Shown: piece by piece, positions 24,656 to 30,085 of the stretch
Layout of the letters: every line of letters starts with the position of its first letter
Numbering within the stretch: the first letter of the stretch is position 1
Assembly (NCBI GenBank): GCA_041746105.1
Contig: JBGTHP010000037.1
Span: 1-30,085 of the forward strand
Source: JBFHRE01 sp041746105
GTDB taxonomy: Bacteria; Actinomycetota; Acidimicrobiia; Spongiisociales; ZC4RG35
Direction of reading: 5' to 3'
Length of the DNA: 30,085 bases
The notes under the pieces: model-generated
Seen by the model: the letters and a program-made list of their open reading frames with translations, nothing else
Database searches by the model: none
What the model was told of the DNA's origin: nothing
Program-made: the position numbers and the translations under genes

Positions 24656-24812
24656 TGTTCTTGGAGGATGGATGGTCCCCGCCGGCGGCGACCGCTTTCG
24701 GGTTCCGTCGCTTCATCCGCCGCCGAACCTGACCTGTCGCCTGGAGCCGTGCGGGGCGGCCTGTGATTCTGGCCCCCGGAGCGTCGAACCGAAGACCGGT
24801 ATCGTCACGGAG

Positions 24813-25289
24813 GTGGCACATTACGAAACGCTCCTGACCGTCCCCCGCACCGTCGAGGAGACGTTCGCGTTCGTCAGCGACTTCAGTAACGCGGCCAAGT
24901 GGGATCCGAGGACCTACGCCGCGGAAAAGACGACACCGGGCCCGATTGGTGTCGGAACCCGTTTCACACTGACGGGCGGGCTCATGCGCCAGTCTTGGGT
25001 CGAGCGTCTCCGCATCCCTCTCGGACTCGCCGGGATGGCTCTCGCCTACGACGTCGTCGAATTCGACCCCCCGTATGGTTTTGTCCTCGCCGGGGAGTCA
25101 CGGGTGATGCGTTGGCGCGATCACCTGGAGTTCGCCCCCGACGGTGAGACCACCCGCCTCCGATATGGCGCCGAGCTCGAATTCAAAGGTGTTCTGCAGA
25201 TCGGAGAACCCCTCTTGAAGATGCTGTTCCGGCGTATCGGTGACGACGCCACCCGGGACCTCGCCGCCACAGTGGTCGAAGGTGCATGA
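24813..25289 (+). CDS. SRPBCC (polyketide cyclase-like) family protein, copy 2
   Basis: This 158-residue cytosolic protein has the classic opening of bacterial polyketide_cyc2-type SRPBCC domains: HYETLLTVPRTVEETFAFVS with DFSNAAKWDP, then a strand block YDVVEFDPPYGFVLAGES, MRWRDHLEFAPDGETTRLRY and a C-terminal helix LKMLFRRIGDDATRDLAATV. The hydrophobic cavity binds small lipophilic ligands; the function is unknown. GTG 24813 is chosen because homology begins two residues later; the preceding GGAG overlaps its first base, an awkward spacing, so the real initiation site is uncertain. The longer open frame from 24672 is unconserved. It converges on the DUF5995 gene, leaving 22 bases between stops. 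Confidence 0.72.
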   Translation: MAHYETLLTVPRTVEETFAFVSDFSNAAKWDPRTYAAEKTTPGPIGVGTRFTLTGGLMRQSWVERLRIPLGLAGMALAYDVVEFDPPYGFVLAGESRVMRWRDHLEFAPDGETTRLRYGAELEFKGVLQIGEPLLKMLFRRIGDDATRDLAATVVEGA

Positions 25290-25311
25290 GCACTTCAACG
25301 GACGGCGCCCG

Positions 25312-26070
25312 CTAGTCGCCTCGTCCTGCCGGTAGCTCCACCCCGAAACCATGACGGGCAAGCCGCATGATCACAAAGCGCGGGTTCACCAGGTCGGCCA
25401 CCCGTTCCTGACACAGAGCTTCCAGCCTGGCAAGTTCAGCCGAATAGATTTCCGCTCCTTGACGCCTCGCCGCGCTGAGAAGGCGGGTGTTGCGCCACAC
25501 CTTGGCACGCCCTTCTTTGAGGAACCGGCGGGTGCCGGTCCGGTTCAAAGGTGACATCAACCTGTCGATCAGAGTGCGATCACCGGGTTCTTCCACCCTG
25601 GCAATCCTCTTGTCTTCCTCTGGTACTCGTTGAACCAGGATCGAGTCGACGTGGGCGTGGTCTGCGGCTCTCACTGTCATGACCGTTGGGTCGTCGAACT
25701 CGTCGTCGGTGATCACCGCCAAGAGCGCCTGAGGGAGGTCGTAGTTGATGTGCGCGTTGATGCCGAGCAACGCATGGCGCACCGGAGGTGTCACTGGATT
25801 CTTCGAAGCCTCGAACGCTACTCGCCACGGTCCAGGCGGCTCGCCGCCGTCTTCCCAATCGGTGAAGGCCCGCATGTACAGATCGGCGAACGCCAGACCC
25901 CACCGCTCGGCCCAATCGGGATCGCGGAACTCGGCAGCCGCGGCCGCATCCATCACCGCGCGGGTGGAGCGCAGATAGGCGCCGTGGAAGTGACGCCGCT
26001 CGTCGTTTTCCGCGATGAGTCGCTCGTCGATTTCCTCCATGCGATCGAGCAATTGGCTGTGTGGTGGCAT
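25312..26070 (-). CDS. DUF5995 family protein (copy 2)
   Basis: This 252-residue member of DUF5995 is shorter than copy 1. The core HALLGINAHINYDLPQALL (about 99-117) is flanked upstream by FADLYMRAFTDWEDG (about 61-75), and downstream it extends into an Arg-rich C-terminal helix region (KVWRNTRLLSAARRQGAEIY). In the core the NAHIN segment is identical to that at 656-1561 while the rest diverges. The function is unknown; helical and cytosolic. ATG 26070 is taken as start, with a TTG at 26082 also in frame. The gene converges with the SRPBCC gene and lies 52 bases downstream of the membrane protein gene on the same strand, so it may be co-transcribed with it. Confidence 0.82.
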   Translation of the reverse strand: MPPHSQLLDRMEEIDERLIAENDERRHFHGAYLRSTRAVMDAAAAAEFRDPDWAERWGLAFADLYMRAFTDWEDGGEPPGPWRVAFEASKNPVTPPVRHALLGINAHINYDLPQALLAVITDDEFDDPTVMTVRAADHAHVDSILVQRVPEEDKRIARVEEPGDRTLIDRLMSPLNRTGTRRFLKEGRAKVWRNTRLLSAARRQGAEIYSAELARLEALCQERVADLVNPRFVIMRLARHGFGVELPAGRGD

Positions 26071-26122
26071 CTGGCAATACAAGCATCCGATCCCCGGAAC
26101 CGCTCAGGCGGTGGATAGCGCC

Positions 26123-27007
26123 TCAGGCAGCCGTTTCTAGAACGCGGTCGGTGTCACCTACCAGTCCGAGGACACCCATTGATCCGATCAGTCCGATCAT
26201 GATCAAATACGCCCAACCCGATGCACCGCAGCTGAACTGATCCCAGTAGCGGATCGTCCCGATGAGCAGCAAACCCGGCGCCACCAGGCTGGCCAAGACC
26301 GCCGGCCGAATCCGGTCGTAGTCGTTCTCCCAGGCCATGGTCAGGAACACCACACCCATCGCCAGCACCCACGCCCCGATCGTCCGACTGGTGAGAGGCG
26401 TCAACGGGAACGGAGCCCGCCCGACCACGGCGCCGGGGACGACCAGCATGACGAGCCCCAGAACCGAGAAGGCTCCTCCCAGAAGATCCAGGGCGATCCG
26501 GTAGAACGCCGGGAGTTGGTAGGCCCGCGGTGGATCGACACCAGACGAGCGCCGCTGCAGCACCACGGCGGCGGTCACCAGGATCGGGTCGAATACATAG
26601 ATCACAAGCCAGGCCCATGCGGCCATTCGCCCGGATCCGCTCTCAGACGAGAAGTGGAATTTGTCGAGGTGGGCGAGTGTCGTAAAGAGCGTGGCCCAAA
26701 GGAAGAGGGTGACGCCGGCAACGCCGACCCTGGCCCGCACCCACGGTTGGCGTCGCCAGCTCAGATACGACAGCGGGCAGGCGGTCCAGTAGAAGGCACC
26801 GATGATGGTGCCGGTTGCTCCGGCCCCGATCGTCCAGGCGAAGGTGTCCTCAGTGGAATCGGTGAGAACAAAAAGCTGAAACCCGGACAGGAAGGTGAGG
26901 ATGGCCCCCAAAAGCAGTGCAAACCGCATCAGGGGAATGGTCTGGCGGTAGGTCGGGGGCATCACCCGGCTCACCCTAGACCCTGCTTCGCGGTCGTCGA
27001 CTGGCAT
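26123..27007 (-). CDS. Multi-pass membrane protein of unknown family
   Basis: The 294 residues contain about eight hydrophobic segments: around 27-47 (MRFALLLGAILTFLSGFQLF), 59-75, 93-113, 128-147, 165-192, 205-225, 233-250 and 265-285. An amphipathic loop HLDKFHFSSESGSG lies between segments 3 and 4. No transporter, kinase or enzyme motif is recognised. The HLDKFHF histidine cluster recalls membrane proteins of the small-gas or lipid-modification type, but this is no basis for a call. ATG 27007 is used; ATG 26962 (residue 16) is an alternative nearer the first membrane segment. Its only close same-strand partner is the DUF5995 gene 52 bases downstream. Confidence 0.65.
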   Translation of the reverse strand: MPVDDREAGSRVSRVMPPTYRQTIPLMRFALLLGAILTFLSGFQLFVLTDSTEDTFAWTIGAGATGTIIGAFYWTACPLSYLSWRRQPWVRARVGVAGVTLFLWATLFTTLAHLDKFHFSSESGSGRMAAWAWLVIYVFDPILVTAAVVLQRRSSGVDPPRAYQLPAFYRIALDLLGGAFSVLGLVMLVVPGAVVGRAPFPLTPLTSRTIGAWVLAMGVVFLTMAWENDYDRIRPAVLASLVAPGLLLIGTIRYWDQFSCGASGWAYLIMIGLIGSMGVLGLVGDTDRVLETAA

Positions 27008-27192
27008 GACCGTTCTGGATTACCTCCAAGCCGTTTGAACCTCAACGACCGGTCCCGGTCTCCACAAGGCAGCCACAAATCACAACCTGCTTGCCGGTTC
27101 CGACCAAATGTCATGTGGCCGATCCCCGTCGGGTGACCAAACCGACCCGGCCATCCAGAACGAGATCCTGGCGCTGGTCGGGTAGGCGACCT

Positions 27193-27813
27193 TCAGACCG
27201 AGCTGAGGAATCCAGCGGCGAGGTCAACGATCTCCTGGTCGTCGAGTCCGGCGTCGATCGCCAGCGACCACCAGGTCCAGAACGATGTCAGGTGACCGGC
27301 GATCGCCAGTTGCCGCCGCCGCCGACCGCCGCGAGCGCCGGCTCCCGTGATCAGTGCATTGCTCATTGCTTGACGCTGCCCGGTCATGAGCTCCTGGGTC
27401 GCCTCTGGCATGGTTTCGAAGTCGCGAAAGATCGGATAGAGATCCGAGTGGTTGGTCCGATAGAAGGCGTACAACTCGCCAAGGGCGTGACGGGCCCGCG
27501 CCTCGAGCCCGTCGATGGTGAGCCAGCCGGTGGGATCGGGACCCGGATGAAGTTGCTCCCAATGGGACCTGCAGGCAAAGAACAAGGCTTCCTCGTCAGG
27601 GAAGTGCCGGTAGACGGTGACCCTGGTCACTTCCGCCTCTTCGGCGACGGCGCTGATGGTGGTCTTGGCAGGCCCGACGGTCGTGTGGAGCCGTACGGCC
27701 GCCTCCGTGATCTGAAGGCGCGTTTGTTCAACCTGCTCTGCACGCTTGCGCATCGTGTATTTCTGCGTCTTCGGCAACTTCGGTAAACGGTGCTGTATAT
27801 CCAAATTTGACAT
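27193..27813 (-). CDS. TetR-family transcriptional regulator
   Basis: This 206-residue repressor-type protein has the DNA-binding domain near residues 28-75: QTRLQITEAAVRLHTTVGPA, then TTISAVAEEAEVTRVTVYRH with FPDEEALFF. This is a typical TetR helix-turn-helix of the actinobacterial RKRAEQ subtype. The C-terminal ligand domain has long helices with a Trp-rich patch (LTSFWTWWSLAIDAGLDD) near the end. It is divergent from the cupin gene, with a 53-base gap, and the gap carries an inverted repeat, so it probably represses the cupin gene and itself. ATG 27813 is chosen; ATG 27753 is a possible shorter start. The extension to 27885 runs into the cupin gene and is not credible. A C-terminal duplicate fragment is at 21133-21252. 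Confidence 0.85.
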   Translation of the reverse strand: MSNLDIQHRLPKLPKTQKYTMRKRAEQVEQTRLQITEAAVRLHTTVGPAKTTISAVAEEAEVTRVTVYRHFPDEEALFFACRSHWEQLHPGPDPTGWLTIDGLEARARHALGELYAFYRTNHSDLYPIFRDFETMPEATQELMTGQRQAMSNALITGAGARGGRRRRQLAIAGHLTSFWTWWSLAIDAGLDDQEIVDLAAGFLSSV

Positions 27814-27821
27814 CCGGGCTT

Positions 27822-27843
27822 CTGTGTGATTGATTATACACAG
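27822..27843. promoter_or_regulatory. Operator/promoter region between tetR-type and cupin genes
   Basis: CTGTGT (27822-27827) and ACACAG (27838-27843) form an inverted repeat around ten A/T-rich bases. The minus strand reads TATAAT at 27838-27833, a consensus -10 box for the TetR gene, and TTGACA (27807-27812) on the plus strand may be a -35 for the cupin gene, although its spacing to GATTAT (19 bases) is long. The site would let TetR block both promoters. Confidence 0.5.
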
Positions 27844-27866
27844 GCGTTTAACGAAAGGAGCCCAGA

Positions 27867-28394
27867 ATGGAAACGACAGCCACACAAGGTGCTACTGCAG
27901 TCAAGGTGGTGCAACCGCACGGTGGCCAGACCGGAGACCTGGCTGACGGCATCGGTGTGCAGTTCAAGATCGACGGGGCGGACACGGGAGGGTTGTTGTC
28001 GATCGTGGAGCACCCCTTCGCAGTGGGGGCGCTCGTGCCGCCTCACCTCCATCACCTCGAAGATGAGATCTCCTACGTGCTCGAGGGCGCGATCGGTTTC
28101 CGATCGGAAGACCAAGAAGTGGTCCTGGAGGCAGGCGGGTACATCGTCAAGCCCAGGAATCAGGTCCATGCGATGTGGAATGCCGGAACAACTCCTGCCC
28201 GAATGATCGAAGTGATCACCCCGGCCGGTTTCGAGGGCTTCTTCCGCGCCTTTTCCGACATGAACAGGTCCGGAGCCCCGGATTTCGAGAACCTCGTGGA
28301 ACTAGCCGGTCGTTATTCGCTGCCCTTCGCCCAACCCGCATGGCTCCCGGACGTGATCGAGCGTTACCGGCTCACCCCGCCTCCCGGAATGTGA
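27867..28394 (+). CDS. Cupin-domain protein
   Basis: This 175-residue single cupin begins at ATG 27867, four bases after AAAGGAG (27856-27862). Cupin motif 1 is GALVPPHLHHLEDEISYVLE (residues 54-73), giving His60, His62 and Glu67 as metal ligands. Motif 2 (Pro96 to Asn105) carries His101 as the fourth ligand, so the metal site is complete. A C-terminal helical tail (GFFRAFSDMNR, then PAWLPDVIERYRLTPPPGM) follows. Proteins of this form include small-molecule dioxygenases and quercetinase-like or regulatory cupins; the substrate is unknown. The Gly-rich, charged N-terminus has no signal peptide. The gene is under likely control of the divergent TetR protein, and a hairpin follows its stop. Confidence 0.87.
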   Translation: METTATQGATAVKVVQPHGGQTGDLADGIGVQFKIDGADTGGLLSIVEHPFAVGALVPPHLHHLEDEISYVLEGAIGFRSEDQEVVLEAGGYIVKPRNQVHAMWNAGTTPARMIEVITPAGFEGFFRAFSDMNRSGAPDFENLVELAGRYSLPFAQPAWLPDVIERYRLTPPPGM

Positions 28395-28429
28395 TCCTCG
28401 CTCGCGTCCGTCACCTTCTGTGACTACCA

Positions 28430-28464
28430 GGCGGCCGTCGCATCCATATCGGGCGACGGCCGCC
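28430..28464 (+). terminator. Hairpin terminator after the cupin gene
   Basis: GGCGGCCGTCGC (28430-28441) pairs perfectly over 12 bases with GCGACGGCCGCC (28453-28464) around an 11-base loop, 35 bases after the stop codon. The short TCGTATTTGG following is only modestly T-rich. Confidence 0.6.
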
Positions 28465-28542
28465 TCGTATTTGGGACGGGAAGGGCGACCCAAACACTAT
28501 CCCGTATCCGACAGTGTCCTGGCGACGCCCGGCCCGGCGAGG

Positions 28543-28930
28543 TCATCGAGGTGCCGTCCGGGAAGGATCGCGGGCATCGGAATCGAATCCTGTGAAACGT
28601 TCGTGGCGGGCGAGGTCCATGCCGCCGTATCGGACGATGATCAGCAGTGTGGCCCCCCAGGCGACCAATGCCGGAGTCCATGTGCGCCCTCCCGAGAACG
28701 TGTCTCGAACGTCCCTCGGGTCCTGAGACAGTCGGGCCGAGAACGTCCCGCCATCGATCGTACCGAGCGCGGCCCCGGCCGTTGGACGCCGACATCAATT
28801 GCGTGAGATCCGGACCGGGAGAATGGCCCGCGGGAGCATCACAAACCCCATCGGGAATGGACAGAATCGAGAATCTGAGAAAAACCAGAAAATGGCAATC
28901 CAGGGCTCACTGTCCTCGGAATAATCCGTA
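28543..28930 (-). pseudogene. Broken minus-strand ORF of a small membrane protein (tentative)
   Basis: One minus-strand frame stays coding-like through this otherwise empty gap but is interrupted by a TGA at 28795-28797. The upstream part reads SEPWIAIFWFFSDSRFCPFP and continues as MGFVMLPRAILPVRISRN. The downstream part ends at TGA 28543-28545 after TFSARLSQDPRDVRDTFSGG, a hydrophobic segment TPALVAWGATLLIIVRYGG and MDLARHERFTGFDSDARDPS. Third positions are strongly G/C in the downstream part, which supports coding ancestry. No start codon suits it and no family is recognised. It may be a decayed gene with two membrane segments; chance cannot be excluded. Confidence 0.35.
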
Positions 28931-28972
28931 GCATCGCGCAGCCCAGGAGCGGTCTTCAGAAAGGCAACGCGC

Positions 28973-29935
28973 ATGCGCAGGTCAGGGTTGTGGGCAGCGG
29001 TTACGACTGTTCTATCGATCGTGTTGGTGGCTTGCGGCGGAGGTGACGTCGCCACACCAACGACGGCCGCTCCGGCCGAGACCATTCCAGTGTTGTCAGC
29101 CACCACCGCCGCCGTCACCCCAACTACGACAACGACAACAGCTGCGCCCGCCTTGACCGAAGTCGAATTGGGCGGTTCTGCGTGGCTGGCGGGGATCAAA
29201 TTCTCGCCGGTCAGCGCGGTCTACGACCCGCAGCAGGCAACGCTCGACGTCACACACGACGTAGAGGTGACCCAAACCGAGCCTGTCGGCTGGGCTGGGC
29301 TCTTCGGGAGCCTATTGGTCCGGACCGCCACCGGGGCTGTTATCACCCCGATCCTCGACTCAGGCCAGGTGCCAGGTCTATCTAAGGCCACCGTGACCTT
29401 CCAGTACTGGAACGTCCCACCCGATTTCGATCTTGCATCGGCCACGCTGCTGTTCGGCCAGCCCGACGAGCAGCAGTGGGAACTGGCGATGTCACCTGAT
29501 GCGGTCGGGACCGGCACGGAGCCGATCTACCTCGACGTAACGGGGAAGGTGGAGGCCGAGGGTTTCTATCTCGACATCAAAGGGGTCTCCCTTGTGCCGT
29601 GGGCTTGTTACGGGAACTACGACGGCGGCGCCGGCGCCCGCGGAGTGTCTTGGTACGCCCCGATCGGCTCGGATCGCCTGACTCTCATCATCACCGGTAC
29701 CGTCGGCGCCAACATCGCATTCACGGGCGGGACCACCTCCGGTGACTACAACGTCACGATGCCCAACGGCAACAGCGCGGCCGGCAACACAGGCTTCGCG
29801 GTGTACGACCTAGGGGTCTCGTCAACGGGCGTCGAGGTGTGCTTCACCGTCGACGAACCAGGCACAGGCACCTATACGTTGAACTGGACGAGTTACCGCG
29901 GTGGCGAGGACACGTTCGAGGTGACAGTCCCCTGA
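28973..29935 (+). CDS. Thr-rich secreted lipoprotein of unknown function
   Basis: This 320-residue exported protein has a signal peptide with lipobox LVAC (Cys21), so it should be lipid-anchored outside the membrane. A Thr/Ala linker (28-60, with TPTTTTTTAAPALTE) follows, then a beta-rich region to the end with no recognised domain. Cysteines in VPWACYGNYDGG and VEVCFTVDEPG may form a disulfide. The closing stretch (PGTGTYTLNWTSYRGGE, ending in FEVTVP) is the part duplicated at 21253-21342. The start ATG 28973 is preceded by AAAGG at 28959-28963. A surface binding or sensing role is plausible, but nothing shows it. The gene is downstream of the TetR/cupin pair, separated by a 578-base gap. 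Confidence 0.75.
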   Translation: MRRSGLWAAVTTVLSIVLVACGGGDVATPTTAAPAETIPVLSATTAAVTPTTTTTTAAPALTEVELGGSAWLAGIKFSPVSAVYDPQQATLDVTHDVEVTQTEPVGWAGLFGSLLVRTATGAVITPILDSGQVPGLSKATVTFQYWNVPPDFDLASATLLFGQPDEQQWELAMSPDAVGTGTEPIYLDVTGKVEAEGFYLDIKGVSLVPWACYGNYDGGAGARGVSWYAPIGSDRLTLIITGTVGANIAFTGGTTSGDYNVTMPNGNSAAGNTGFAVYDLGVSSTGVEVCFTVDEPGTGTYTLNWTSYRGGEDTFEVTVP

Positions 29936-30085
29936 CGATCTCTGTGATCCCACGTGACGCCTCGGTGGATCCGCCTCTGCTGGCGTCGCGCCGCACGCGG
30001 AGATCTGGTCTCGCTGCATCCGCGCCAAAGATCGTCGTCGTCCGCCGATAGCGCGGAGGCCAACGGCCGCGACGGGACGAGGCCA
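29936..30085. other. Right edge of window, no supported gene
   Basis: 150 bases after the lipoprotein gene contain only short frames with no ribosome site and no family resemblance. A gene extending beyond the edge on the minus strand is possible but cannot be judged. Confidence 0.3.

Noticed and set aside
27039..27185. Short plus-strand frame ending in DPAIQNEILALVG and TAG
   Set aside because: The tail looks protein-like, but there is no start, no family match I can name and only about 48 residues; too weak to list as a remnant.

Overview
The window is high-GC, with strong G/C preference at third codon positions, frequent GTG and TTG starts and Shine-Dalgarno motifs of the GGAGG type. Together with family content (DUF5995, an actinobacterial TetR type, CzcO-like flavoproteins, a small Lys-rich protein, HTH-fused pseudouridine kinase) this suggests an actinomycete-type chromosome, possibly of the Acidimicrobiia. 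That placement is an inference from style; there is no rRNA or tRNA gene to confirm it. I see no CRISPR array, no intact transposase and no prophage. It reads as a chromosomal region of small operons interspersed with gene remnants.

Layout. 1-3.0 kb: tail of a secreted Ig-like protein, a DUF5995 protein and a CzcO-like flavin monooxygenase. 3.0-6.3 kb: a TfoX-N-like protein, a leaderless lipoprotein-like fragment, a YhhN lysoplasmalogenase, a SRPBCC protein and a PEP mutase/isocitrate lyase family enzyme. 6.4-9.3 kb: a second CzcO-like flavoprotein behind a large LuxR-type regulator, separated by a clear palindrome. 9.5-10.5 kb: a methyltransferase and a 41-residue Lys-rich protein. 10.5-15.3 kb: a glycan block, with one GT4 glycosyltransferase facing a translationally coupled three-gene operon (GT4, six-hairpin glycosidase-like, GH130). 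15.4-20 kb: a DinB-like protein, the pseudouridine catabolic pair psuK-psuG, an NAD(P)HX epimerase and a DUF1905/OmdA protein with an AraC remnant beside it. 20.2-24.5 kb: a methyltransferase, a composite scar, a collagen-like secreted protein, a DAO-family oxidoreductase and a conserved unknown. 24.5-30 kb: a tyrosine recombinase remnant, a second SRPBCC protein, a second DUF5995 protein, a multi-pass membrane protein, a divergent TetR/cupin pair, a decayed membrane-protein ORF and a Thr-rich lipoprotein.

Working together. The psuK-psuG pair should convert pseudouridine to uracil and ribose 5-phosphate. The GH130/GT4 block probably builds and phosphorolytically recycles a mannose-containing glycan; its exact substrate cannot be read from sequence. 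The TetR protein probably controls the divergent cupin gene, and the LuxR-type protein may control the flavoprotein next to it.

The most unusual observation is at 21133-21345. The 3' end of a TetR gene (minus strand) is joined head-to-head to the 3' end of a lipoprotein gene (plus strand). Both pieces resemble the ends of the intact TetR (27193-27813) and lipoprotein (28973-29935) genes of this same window, in the same relative orientation. It looks like a second copy of that locus with its whole middle deleted. Several other remnants (AraC HTH, tyrosine recombinase box, leaderless lipoprotein, broken membrane ORF) suggest the region has undergone repeated gene turnover.
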